From positions 3,407,001-3,471,000 of the forward strand of contig NZ_CP013244.1 in assembly GCF_001679665.1 (NCBI RefSeq): DNA of 64,000 nucleotides. Direction: 5' to 3'. Position numbers and translations under genes: made by a program. Positions 7,819 through 15,839 of this stretch are shown one piece after another. Positions within the stretch are counted from its first letter, which is position 1; every line of letters starts with the position of its first letter. Under the pieces are notes generated by a model. The model saw nothing but the letters and a program-made list of their open reading frames with translations, searched no databases and was not told the DNA's origin. Origin of the DNA: Candidatus Viadribacter manganicus. GTDB taxonomy: Bacteria; Pseudomonadota; Alphaproteobacteria; Caulobacterales; Aquidulcibacteraceae.

Positions 7819-10710
7819 ATGGCCGAACTTTATCGCTACGCCGCCTTTATCTCGTATTCGAGCAAGGACGCGAAATTCGCACAGCGCCTGCATCGCGCGC
7901 TTGAGAGTTACGGCATTCCATCGTCGCTCGGAAAGTTCGACCTGATCGGCGGCGGCAAGCAGAACCGCATCTATCCTGTGTTCCGCGACCGCGAAGAATT
8001 GAGCGCGGGGCATCTGGGCGATCAGATCGAAGCAAACCTCAGAGCGTCCGCAGCACTGATCGTCGTGTGCTCGCCCAACGGCGCCGCGAGCCCGTGGGTG
8101 CAAAAGGAGATTGAGTTCTTCGCCGCGCAGGGCCGTCACGCAAAAATCTTCGCCATCATCCCCGACACAGCGCCACTCACCGACGAGCAGGGCGCGGATT
8201 GCACGCAAACCTGCTTCCCACCCGCCTTCCGCGGCGACGCCCTCTCCGGCGACAAACTCGAACCGCTCGCGGCGGATGCGCGCAAAGGGAAGGATGGGTT
8301 TCGCAATGCTTGGCTGAAAATCGTCGCGGGGATGGTGGGCGTCACGCCGGGACAAATTATCGATCGGGATAGGAAACGGCGCAGGCAGCAAGCATTGACG
8401 CTGGGCTCGGGCGTGGCCGCGCTCGTCATAACCGCTATCGCCGCAATCAACCTCCCGGCCGGTGAGCGCGTACGGTCCGCAATGACGACGGCCGCCGCTG
8501 AACGCGTTGAGCGCCAGCAGATAGAGTCAGCTGCGTTTGCGCTTGCCGGTTTGCCTGCCGATGGCGACATCAACCCTCTGCACTCCCGCCAAGCGGACGA
8601 CGTCGTGGGGCAGGCGGGTCTGTTGGTCTCCATCGTCGGCCGCTTCGACACCGGATACGCACGCACACATTCACCGGACTTTCGGTTTGCCGTGCTCGAA
8701 GAAACGGACCGCGACACCGACATTGAAACCTATTTCTTGGCCGACCTTCGCACCGGAGAGCGCACGCTCCTCGAGGGCGCGCGCATGGATAGTGCGATCG
8801 ATGACGAATTCAGATTCTCGCCGGACGGCCGCGCGCTCATCAACTATGGGTTCGACGAAATTCTCTTCTGGAATACTGAGACCGGAGAGGGGACGCAAAT
8901 AGGCGGCGAGTACGCCGTTGCTGAAGACGGGCTGTCCTTGGTCGCCGTCCAGCGCGTTGGCGAGACGGCGCGCGGGACGCTCTATTCATTCCGTCAGGGA
9001 TCGGCGCCGATCGATCTCGGCGAAATCCCGGGCGACACAGTTGACGATTGGTCGACGAGTGCGCCGGAGCCTCGTCTCTGCTACGGTTTCTCGCGGCGTG
9101 AGCGCTATCTGCTCCACCGCACTGCTGCAGGCGAAGGCATCTTACGGGACCTGCACACGGGGCGCACAGTCAGCTTCGGGTCAATCGGATGTGGCAGGTT
9201 TTTCAGTCAGTTCTCGGACCACAGAGCGTCCATCGTTTCGTCCGATGATGAGCGTTACTTCGCCGTGCTCACCCCCGATGGCACGACAGCTATCCACGAC
9301 GCAACGGGTGCGTTGCGCATCAATGTCGGTCGTTACTGGCTCAACGCGATCTACGGGCACATCGCTCTGATGTTCGACTTTGACCTGCCGCCGCCATACC
9401 CCCGTCGCTACCTGAATATCGAAACCGGCCGCGAGGTCTATGTCGGCCTCGCGAACGAGAACTCAAGCAACGGCCAAACGTTTCTCATTTTCGACGAAGG
9501 TGGCCCGCCGCGCCTGCGCGATGCGACGACGCTTCAAGATACGCCGCTCAACTTCTCTGGCGATGCTCAACAAGACATCGACATCTCCGTGGACGGCCGC
9601 TACCTCGTCCTACGCCGGCAGGACGCGGCATTTCTCTATGACGTCGAGTCACGGCGAGAGACACCGCTCAACGTCGATCGATCAGCCAGCGTCTATTTCT
9701 ACGACGCGGAGGGGCATCAAATATTGTCCCATTTGGCACCGCAGGGTGCTCGCGCGCGTTACCTGCGTATCTCGCCGCGCGATGGGCAGGGCCTTGTCTG
9801 GGACTTGGACTCCGGTCGGCAGGAGCCGCTCCACAGTGAGTGGTTGTGGTCGCCAAATCGCCGGTACGTGCTCGTTCGAGCTGCGGATGGCCGGACGACT
9901 GTGCGCGATCTCCACTCGAACGCGCCGGACGTGACACTCGATGCGCAACTCGACGTCGACTACATTCGCACCTACGGAACGACGCCCTTCATCAGCGACG
10001 CCTTCGTTGCGTTCAGCAGCTCAGGAGCCAGAACCGTGTATTCGATCGACGGATCGAGGACGCACCGGCTCGAGAATCTCGTCGGCAATCAATTTACGCC
10101 CTCTGGTGACTTCTGGATTTATTCTCAGCGGTTGGCGTCAGATTTGCCGCGTCTGTCTTTCCAGTACGATGTCGCCACTGGGGTAACGACACCTCTCGGC
10201 ACCGCAGGCGCCAGCGTACCGTCAGACGAGGACGCATCGGAAAACCTCGAGCCCTATTACTTCACCTCTGAGCAAAGGGAGAACCTTCCGGCCGTGAACT
10301 ATCTGCTTCGCGATCCACGCGCGATCGCGCAGGGCCGCGGCGGTGCGCTACGCGCGAGCGTTTGCCGCCTCAGTGCCGACTACATCGATCCATTCCCGGC
10401 CTCCGTGCGCGACGAGCAAACAGCGAGCGCCGATGGCAACGGCGCCGCGCTCTACGCCGACCTTGAAGGCCGTCCGTGGAATCCGTGTGACTGGCGCGGT
10501 CTGCTCGCCGTCTTCCCGAACCGCGCGCGCGGCGATGGCTGGTTTGAAGGCATGCGCCAGTGGCTGCGGCTGATCTCTGTGCGTTGGAATCTGGGCGGTC
10601 GCGATTATGCCTGTGAAGAAACCACCTCCGCGGCGTCCGCCGAAACCCGCGCCCGCCGCGCCCGCATGTGCGAGCGCTTCGCCGCGCCCGCGGCCCCTGT
10701 GCCAACCTGA
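7819..10710 (+). CDS. TIR - transmembrane - beta-propeller-like protein
   Basis: 963 residues. I chose the ATG at 7819 because GGGGGGA lies 4 bases upstream and the TIR fold starts at once; an ATG at 7789 adds ten unlikely residues. Residues about 4-125 are TIR (FISYSSKD, VFRDREELSAG, SPWVQKE with the catalytic-type Glu at about 97). A basic stretch (DRKRRRQQ) and one hydrophobic helix at about 193-211 follow. Then come about 650 residues of repeated short strands with FSPDGR and DVDGRYLVLRR-like motifs, typical of WD40/YVTN-like propellers, and a C-terminal Cys-containing segment with a NPCDWRGL motif. Topology predicts cytoplasmic TIR and periplasmic propeller. Confidence 0.8.
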   Translation: MAELYRYAAFISYSSKDAKFAQRLHRALESYGIPSSLGKFDLIGGGKQNRIYPVFRDREELSAGHLGDQIEANLRASAALIVVCSPNGAASPWVQKEIEFFAAQGRHAKIFAIIPDTAPLTDEQGADCTQTCFPPAFRGDALSGDKLEPLAADARKGKDGFRNAWLKIVAGMVGVTPGQIIDRDRKRRRQQALTLGSGVAALVITAIAAINLPAGERVRSAMTTAAAERVERQQIESAAFALAGLPADGDINPLHSRQADDVVGQAGLLVSIVGRFDTGYARTHSPDFRFAVLEETDRDTDIETYFLADLRTGERTLLEGARMDSAIDDEFRFSPDGRALINYGFDEILFWNTETGEGTQIGGEYAVAEDGLSLVAVQRVGETARGTLYSFRQGSAPIDLGEIPGDTVDDWSTSAPEPRLCYGFSRRERYLLHRTAAGEGILRDLHTGRTVSFGSIGCGRFFSQFSDHRASIVSSDDERYFAVLTPDGTTAIHDATGALRINVGRYWLNAIYGHIALMFDFDLPPPYPRRYLNIETGREVYVGLANENSSNGQTFLIFDEGGPPRLRDATTLQDTPLNFSGDAQQDIDISVDGRYLVLRRQDAAFLYDVESRRETPLNVDRSASVYFYDAEGHQILSHLAPQGARARYLRISPRDGQGLVWDLDSGRQEPLHSEWLWSPNRRYVLVRAADGRTTVRDLHSNAPDVTLDAQLDVDYIRTYGTTPFISDAFVAFSSSGARTVYSIDGSRTHRLENLVGNQFTPSGDFWIYSQRLASDLPRLSFQYDVATGVTTPLGTAGASVPSDEDASENLEPYYFTSEQRENLPAVNYLLRDPRAIAQGRGGALRASVCRLSADYIDPFPASVRDEQTASADGNGAALYADLEGRPWNPCDWRGLLAVFPNRARGDGWFEGMRQWLRLISVRWNLGGRDYACEETTSAASAETRARRARMCERFAAPAAPVPT

Positions 10711-10745
10711 GGCCGGTCTTCCGGCCGCACAAATGGACCGCAACG

Positions 10746-10883
10746 AATGTTGGCGCGCCAGCTTTCCCCGGCCGGCAGGCCGCGATCCCACCAGACTTTG
10801 AGTCCGGCCTTCTCCAGCGCCTGCACCAGGCGTCCAACGCGGGTTTCATCCTCGCGCTTGTAGGGGAGGAAGATGTCGGTCAT
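10746..10883 (-). pseudogene. Truncated TIR gene (first 46 codons)
   Basis: Starting at 10883, 46 codons match the N-terminus of the TIR protein at 6630-7634 almost residue for residue (KRED, RVGRLVQALEKAGLK, WWDRGLP, GESWRANI). The similarity stops abruptly at about 10745, only 35 bases before the stop of the convergent TIR-propeller gene. The catalytic-Glu region, transmembrane helix and C-terminal domain are missing. Its ATG overlaps the TGA of the upstream TPR gene (ATGA at 10880-10883), so an intact TPR-TIR operon once existed here. The open frame runs on to 10605 through unrelated sequence antisense to the neighbour. Confidence 0.85.
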
Positions 10884-12886
10884 TGGCCGGCTCGCCGCTC
10901 AAGTTCAGGGATCATCCAGGCATCGCTCGGCGCCAATTGTCGGCGCGCCTGCATGCCACGCGCAACATCCAATGCGCGCTGCGCATAACTGCGATCCCTC
11001 GTGACCTCCTGAAGCTTCACATAGCTGATGATCAGAGCGCGCTGCAGTCTTGCGGAACTCGGGTCCTGTGCGGCTAGGCTTTGTCTGATGCGCAAGCTCT
11101 CTTCATAGCGTGTGCGTGCGCCGGTGAGATCGCCTTGGGCGCGGAGCGCGTCGCCGATCCTGTCCAGGCTGACGCCGACATCGCGCTGCAGGCTTGCGGA
11201 ACTCGGGTCCTGTGCGGCGAGGCGTTGGATGATGCGCAAGCTCTCTTCATAGCGTGTGCGTGCGCCGGTGAGATCGCCTTGGGCGACGAGCACGTCGCCC
11301 ACCTTGATCTGGCTGACGCTGACATCGCGCTGCAGGCTTGCGGAACTCGGGTCCTGGGCGGCGAGACGTTGGTCTATGGCTAGGCTCTGTTCAAAGTAGC
11401 GCCGCGCAGCGGCCAGATCGCCTTGGGCAATCGCAACGTCGCCGAGCTTGCTGAAGCTCACCGACATATTCGTCTGCAGGCCTGCGGAACTCGGGTCCTG
11501 GGTGGCGAGGCGTTGGACGATGCTCAAGCTCTCTTCATAGCGCGCGCGTGCGCCGGTGAGATCGCCTTGGGCGACGAGCACGTCGCCGACCCCGTTTAGG
11601 CTGATGCTGACATCGCGCTGCAGGCTTGCGGAACTTGGGTCCTGGGCGGCGAGGCGTTGTCTGATGCGCAAGCTCTCTTCATAGTGCGCGCGTGCGCCGG
11701 TGAGATCGCCTTGGGCGACGAGCACGTCGCCGATCCTGTCCAGGCTGACGCCGACATCGCGCTGCAGGCTTGCGGAACTTGGGTCCTGGGCGGCGAGGCG
11801 TTGTCTGATGCGCAAGCTCTCTTCATAGTGCGCGCGTGCGCCGGTGAGATCGCCTTGGGCGACGAGCACGTCGCCGCCCCTGTTTAGGCTGACGCTGACA
11901 TCGCGCTGCAGGCTTGCGGAACTCGGGTCCTGGGCGGCGAGGCGTTGGTCTATGGCCAAGCTCTGTTCGAAGTAGCGTCGCGCAGCTGCCAGATCGCCTT
12001 GGGCAATCGCGACGTCGCCGAGCTTGGTAAAACTCACCGACAGAGTCGTCTGGAGGCTTGGGGAACTCGGGTCCTGGGCCGCGAGGCGTTGGGCGAGGTG
12101 CGCGCTCTCTTCGTAGCGCGTGCGTGCCCCGATGAGATCACCTTGCGCGCGGAGCACGTCGCCGAGAGCGTCAAGTGCCACAGTGCGATCCCGATCATCA
12201 CCCGCCGTTTGAGCCGCGCTCTCCGCTGCTCGACGCGCATTGGGGAGATTGCCAGCGTCGATGTAGAGTCGGCCCAGTTCCACCCAATCCCAGTGCACGC
12301 CGGGATCGAGGCGGGTGACTTCTGCGTAGCGGGCAATGACGGCGCTGGTGTCGAGACGTCCGCGGGCGCGCGCTTCGAGGGCGAGCGAGGCGATGCGGCG
12401 ACCTTCGGCGGCGCTCTCTACGTTGGCGCGGACCTGGCGGGCGCGATCGCGCGCCGCACGTAATTGGTCGAGCACAGCAAGCGCACCGATCTCGTCACCG
12501 GCGTTGAACCGCGCCAACGCTACAGCGCCTTCAGGGGTTGAAGCGATGTCCTGCACGGCGCTGCGAAACACCGCGATCTCTTGTGCGTAGGCGCGGTCGC
12601 GCTGGGCAAGGTCGGCGACGTAGCGTTCTTCAAGCTCGGCGATCTGAGTGCGGCTGGCGCGTCCCTCGCGGCGCAGACGCTCGATTTCGGCGGCCTGTGC
12701 GCGCAGCCGTGCATCCGCTGCGCGCTCTGCTGCGGCCTGGGTTGCACTGGCTGCGTAGAGCGCCGACGCCACCTCCGCGCGCGCATCTACCGCGACGGTG
12801 GTGCGCTGAGATTGCGCGGAGGCGGGCGACGGCGCGGCAGCGGCGGCGACGCTCAAGCCCACCAGGAAAAGCAAACCTCGCATCAC
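10880..12886 (-). CDS. Secreted TPR protein with near-identical 48-residue repeats
   Basis: 668 residues. A Sec signal peptide (LLFLVGLSVAAAAAP...ASAQ) is followed by a coiled-coil-like N-terminal region (about 35-180) paralogous to the protein at 2734-6492. Residues 262-645 are eight helical-hairpin repeats of exactly 48 residues, with the cores QRLAAQDPSSASLQRDV and AQGDLTGARxxYEES. It ends with an ATGA overlap into a truncated TIR gene. The protein is predicted to be periplasmic. It may be a TPR scaffold now orphaned from its TIR partner, or may work with the neighbouring TIR proteins; either is inference. Confidence 0.8.
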   Translation of the reverse strand: MMRGLLFLVGLSVAAAAAPSPASAQSQRTTVAVDARAEVASALYAASATQAAAERAADARLRAQAAEIERLRREGRASRTQIAELEERYVADLAQRDRAYAQEIAVFRSAVQDIASTPEGAVALARFNAGDEIGALAVLDQLRAARDRARQVRANVESAAEGRRIASLALEARARGRLDTSAVIARYAEVTRLDPGVHWDWVELGRLYIDAGNLPNARRAAESAAQTAGDDRDRTVALDALGDVLRAQGDLIGARTRYEESAHLAQRLAAQDPSSPSLQTTLSVSFTKLGDVAIAQGDLAAARRYFEQSLAIDQRLAAQDPSSASLQRDVSVSLNRGGDVLVAQGDLTGARAHYEESLRIRQRLAAQDPSSASLQRDVGVSLDRIGDVLVAQGDLTGARAHYEESLRIRQRLAAQDPSSASLQRDVSISLNGVGDVLVAQGDLTGARARYEESLSIVQRLATQDPSSAGLQTNMSVSFSKLGDVAIAQGDLAAARRYFEQSLAIDQRLAAQDPSSASLQRDVSVSQIKVGDVLVAQGDLTGARTRYEESLRIIQRLAAQDPSSASLQRDVGVSLDRIGDALRAQGDLTGARTRYEESLRIRQSLAAQDPSSARLQRALIISYVKLQEVTRDRSYAQRALDVARGMQARRQLAPSDAWMIPELERRAGQ
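11027..12103. repeat. 144-bp coding tandem repeats within the TPR gene, with 576-bp higher-order period
   Basis: Eight units of 144 bp encode 48-residue helical hairpins. Units 1/5, 2/6 and 3/7 (counted from the N-terminus) resemble each other more than their direct neighbours. Units 1 and 5 share KLGDVAIAQGDLAAARRYFEQ, and 3 and 7 share DVGVSLDRIGD. So a block of four units was duplicated as a whole. High DNA identity implies recent expansion or gene conversion. Confidence 0.85.
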
Positions 12887-13160
12887 CCAGCCTCCATTTC
12901 GAGGCGGTACTTAAGCACGCTCCGCCCGTAACGGGTAGCCGGACCGGCGGCGTCTGCCTACGCGCAAGGTTTGCCGTGTCGTCAGGTCGTCATGAATGAC
13001 TGAGTCCGGCGACATCGCGCCTTAGCGGACGCAGCATGACCAACGGCTGGAATCGAGAGAGCAAGCCCGTCGAGAAATATTGCTAGCGGGTAGGCGGTGG
13101 CCCATCCGGTCGCTGCCTGCGGCGAAGTAAGCTACCGTCCATCCCCGCAGGAGCGTCGGC

Positions 13161-13790
13161 GTGAGCGACAACTATCAAGTGCTGGCCTTCGACTCCATTG
13201 AGGAAGACGCGGCCCAAGAGATTGCTCACCAAGCTATCGGCTGGCTGATTTCCAGAGGATATGTTTGTGAAGCGCAAAGCGACAGCGCCTATGGATCGGA
13301 ATGGCTCGGTCATAGACCTGGGCCGCACTGGCGTGAAATCGTTGACTCTGAGGAGGAGCAGCGCCGATGGGCTAGGTGGAGTGAGCGCACAGGGCAACCA
13401 GCACCGAGCGCCGCTGAGACTTTGGATGACTTCCTAGCGCTGAAAATCAATGGCATGGCCGGATCTAGCCAACGCAGTGTCCAGCATTCCGGCGAGAATT
13501 GCAGGCCAGAGCCGGAAGGCGTTTGCCCGGCATGTAATGTCAAGTCTCAGCCAGACGTTGACCTAGGCGAACTTGCAGAACGCTGGTGGCGAAGCGAAAC
13601 TTGCGAATTGGTTTGCCCTTCATGTCTCGTGAGTTCGCGGCTTGAAGATTGGGACTGGCAATCCGATTGGGCGTTTGCAAGGGCAAGCCTCACATTTTGG
13701 AATTGGCCTCCGATTTCCGCCGAGGCGATCTCTCAATTGTCGGCGGCTTTGGGTGGAGTGCGTATTCGGCGCGTAGATGGGCGACTGTAG
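13161..13790 (+). CDS. Unknown protein with a zinc-ribbon-like Cys motif
   Basis: 209 residues from a GTG at 13161 with GCAGGAG about 8 bases upstream. The N-terminal half is acidic and Trp-rich. The C-terminal half has CPAC and, about 35 residues later, CPSC: two CxxC knuckles as in a zinc ribbon. No family was recognised. It is divergent from the TPR gene, with 274 bases between them, and convergent with the antitoxin gene. It may be an accessory cytoplasmic protein, but no function is proposed. Confidence 0.5.
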   Translation: MSDNYQVLAFDSIEEDAAQEIAHQAIGWLISRGYVCEAQSDSAYGSEWLGHRPGPHWREIVDSEEEQRRWARWSERTGQPAPSAAETLDDFLALKINGMAGSSQRSVQHSGENCRPEPEGVCPACNVKSQPDVDLGELAERWWRSETCELVCPSCLVSSRLEDWDWQSDWAFARASLTFWNWPPISAEAISQLSAALGGVRIRRVDGRL

Positions 13791-13857
13791 CGCTGCGAGC
13801 GACGCCTTTCGGCGGCGACCTCAACGAGCGTGTCGGCCGCTGACGGCCGCAACGTGA

Positions 13858-14145
13858 CTAAGCTGCCGCGACCGAAAGACGAAGGCCCATGGCGCGCAGG
13901 ACGCCGAGCAGCGTCGCCAGTCTCGGATTTCCAGCGTCGCTGAGGGTTCGATAAAGCGTCTCGCGCGAAAGCCCGCTTTCCTCAGCAATCGCTGCCATGC
14001 CTTGGGAGCGGGCGACCATGCCAAGCGCTTCGGCGATTTCGTTCGCATCGCCATCCGCCAGTACGGCGTCGAGATAGTGCGCCGCATCGTCTGGGGTCTT
14101 GATATGGTCGGCCACGTCGAAGGCCGAGAACTTAGCTTTCCTCAT
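13858..14145 (-). CDS. HigA-like antitoxin (addiction module antidote, HTH)
   Basis: 95 residues from the ATG at 14145, which overlaps the stop of the toxin gene (ATGA at 14142-14145); an in-frame start at 14172 would extend far into the toxin gene. The C-terminal two thirds form a Cro/XRE-type helix-turn-helix (MAAIAEESGLSRETLYRTLS), as in addiction-module antidotes that neutralise RelE/HigB-type toxins and repress their own operon. The toxin-first gene order fits HigBA-type modules. A palindrome in the candidate promoter upstream of the toxin (14455-14472) is a plausible operator. Confidence 0.8.
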   Translation of the reverse strand: MRKAKFSAFDVADHIKTPDDAAHYLDAVLADGDANEIAEALGMVARSQGMAAIAEESGLSRETLYRTLSDAGNPRLATLLGVLRAMGLRLSVAAA

Positions 14146-14510
14146 CGGTTTTGCTTCTTCCATTCGTCCCACAGTCTCTTGGCCGCTTTGATGTCCCGCT
14201 CTTGGCTGGACTTGTCGCCGCCGGCGAGAATGATCACCAATTCTTGGCCGCGTTGCCCAAAATAAACGCGATACCCCGGCCCGAAATCGATCTTCAGCTC
14301 GCTCACGCCCTCGCCAACGGGCGCAACAATGCCGGGATTGCCGCGCTCCAAACGAGCGAGGCGATGCAACACCTGGGCGGCGCCGGCGCGGTCGCGAAGG
14401 TTATCGATCCACTCCGCGAACGCGTCGGACTTGATAATCGTCGGTATGCAGCAATGTAGCTTATTGGCTACAATTGTCAAGGGTGCGCTATGGTAGGTCG
14501 GGAGCCACAA
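14142..14510 (-). CDS. RelE/HigB-like mRNA interferase toxin
   Basis: Up to 122 residues. The family match begins at about residue 22 (IPTIIKSDAFAEWIDNLRD), with the diagnostic ELKIDFGPGYRVYFGQRG strand and an LAGGDKSSQ...DIKAAKRLW tail. Toxins of this group cleave mRNA on the ribosome. The start is unclear: the only ATG is at 14510, eight bases after the recombinase stop. A typical toxin N-terminus would start near 14447, where the codon is ATA, and the best promoter lies between. Codons upstream of 14447 overlap that promoter. The antitoxin follows with an ATGA overlap. Confidence 0.8.
   Translation of the reverse strand: MWLPTYHSAPLTIVANKLHCCIPTIIKSDAFAEWIDNLRDRAGAAQVLHRLARLERGNPGIVAPVGEGVSELKIDFGPGYRVYFGQRGQELVIILAGGDKSSQERDIKAAKRLWDEWKKQNR
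14453..14480 (-). promoter_or_regulatory. Candidate toxin-antitoxin promoter with internal palindromic operator
   Basis: On the minus strand a perfect TTGACA (14475-14480) is followed after 16 bases by TACATT (14453-14458). The spacer contains an inverted repeat, TGTAGC-6-GCTACA, at 14455-14472, well placed for repression by the HTH antitoxin. This is a sequence-only prediction, and it conflicts with use of the ATG at 14510 for the toxin. Confidence 0.5.
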
Positions 14511-14518
14511 TGGGGGAC

Positions 14519-15163
14519 TTACAGATCGACACTCTCGGAGATGGCGATGGCGTCATCCACTTCCACGCCCAAATAGCGCACGGTGCTCTCTAGCTTCGAG
14601 TGGCCCAGCAGCAATTGCACGGCCCGCAAGTTGCCGGTCTTGCGATAGATCAGCGCCGCTTTCGTCCGCCGTAGCGAATGCGTGCCGTAGGTGGCGGGGT
14701 TGAGGCCGATGGAGCGAACCCAGCCCTGAACGATGCGCGCATATTGCCTGGTTGAAAGATGTGGCGACGAGACGAGGCGACTCTGGAACAGAAAGTCGCT
14801 GGATCTCAGATAATGACGGCTCATCAGATTGCGGATCGCGACCCGGGTTTGTTCGGTGATTTCGAATTGCACCGGCCGCCCGGTTTTCTTTTGCACGATG
14901 ATGCCGCGCGTCTTCACCTCGCCGCCTGCGGCGACGTCTTCGACCGTGAGTGCGGTCAAATCGCAGGCGCGCAGCTTACTGTCGATGGCCAGGTTGAAGA
15001 GGGCGAGATCACGCACCCGCTTCTTCAACTCCAATCGCGCGCGGATCGACCAGACCTCCTTCATCTTGAGTGCTGGTTTCTGGCCTGTCAGCTTTCCGCC
15101 CGTAATGCGACGCTGGCGCTTTGCTGTGCGGAACGGGGTGTCTGTGATGATCTCCATGGTCAT
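14519..15163 (-). CDS. Short tyrosine recombinase/integrase (catalytic domain)
   Basis: 214 residues from the ATG at 15163 (another ATG lies two codons on). It has the tyrosine-recombinase signature: first Arg in IDSKLRACDL, the HSLRRTKA block (His-x-x-Arg), LGHSKLES, and a Tyr in VRYLGV. The N-terminal core-binding domain is minimal, so it resembles stand-alone short integrases of alphaproteobacteria. It is encoded directly upstream of the toxin-antitoxin pair on the same strand. The catabolic island begins just beyond it, so it may have mobilised that DNA, but no att site was identified next to it. Confidence 0.85.
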   Translation of the reverse strand: MTMEIITDTPFRTAKRQRRITGGKLTGQKPALKMKEVWSIRARLELKKRVRDLALFNLAIDSKLRACDLTALTVEDVAAGGEVKTRGIIVQKKTGRPVQFEITEQTRVAIRNLMSRHYLRSSDFLFQSRLVSSPHLSTRQYARIVQGWVRSIGLNPATYGTHSLRRTKAALIYRKTGNLRAVQLLLGHSKLESTVRYLGVEVDDAIAISESVDL

Positions 15164-15318
15164 TGCGTGAGCCTTCTGCTCACCCGCCCGCACCATGCGT
15201 GGCGGGGAGCGGAGGCTACGCCTCAGTCCCTGCGTCCGCTATCGAGCGGCGCAGACAGACGCAGAAAATTGCTCTGGGGCTTAGGATGGCCCAATTGAGA
15301 CATTGGCGCGCAACGCGC

Positions 15319-15702
15319 ATGATCATCCGGAAACCGCGCGGGACGATGCCGATGCAAGAGTTCGAGGAAGCTGTGGCGCAAGTCGAGCGGGCGTCCGGCG
15401 GTGTGCTGCCCGCCGAATATCGCCACTGGCTACGGACGCATAAACCGGGGCCGACCGATCATCGCCAAACACCATTCGACCTAAGCGAATTGCTTAAGAC
15501 CCAACGTCTTGTCCAAGATGTTATTCCGCCCGGAACGCTCGCAATCGGAGATGATGGGTACGGCAACTTAGTGCTTCTTCGCTTCACCGATGGGGCAATT
15601 GAGTGGTGGCATCATGAGCGCGAGTCCAACGACGTTTCGACAGACACCATCCGCCCTTCTTTCACCGCGTATCTGGAACTCATAGCGAAAGGCGAAGTCT
15701 AA
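15319..15702 (+). CDS. SMI1/KNR4 (SUKH) family protein
   Basis: 127 residues from the ATG at 15319 (an upstream frame to 15163 overlaps the recombinase start and lacks similarity). It has the SUKH pattern: GGVLPAEYRHWL near the start, then IGDDGYGNLVLL and an IEWWHHE strand. SUKH proteins are often immunity proteins of polymorphic toxins, but also stand-alone regulatory or housekeeping proteins. No toxin gene is adjacent. An immunity role is possible but not supported by context. Confidence 0.65.
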   Translation: MIIRKPRGTMPMQEFEEAVAQVERASGGVLPAEYRHWLRTHKPGPTDHRQTPFDLSELLKTQRLVQDVIPPGTLAIGDDGYGNLVLLRFTDGAIEWWHHERESNDVSTDTIRPSFTAYLELIAKGEV

Positions 15703-15839
15703 CGAATGTCGCTCTTCGGCGAACTCTTGCCGGTCGCCGCGGTGGTGGCGAACCTCCGCTATGCGGCGCCTTCGAGCCAATGACCGTTCCTGGGAATCAA
15801 GCGGAGAAAGAGAGTCGACCGTCCAACACGCATCGCCGC

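Noticed and set aside
10711..10726. Intrinsic terminator GGCCGG-TCTT-CCGGCC after the TIR-propeller gene
   Set aside because: The hairpin is perfect but short, and there is no T-tract on either side.
10605..10745. Extension of the truncated TIR gene as a full small protein
   Set aside because: After codon 46 the translation is only antisense of the convergent gene's end and has no TIR similarity.
11027..12103. CRISPR array or non-coding minisatellite
   Set aside because: The 144-bp units are in frame, encode clear helical hairpins and have no unique spacers; they are part of a long TPR gene.
15319..15702. Immunity gene of a polymorphic toxin system
   Set aside because: The SUKH fold alone is not enough; no toxin, secretion or further immunity genes are adjacent.
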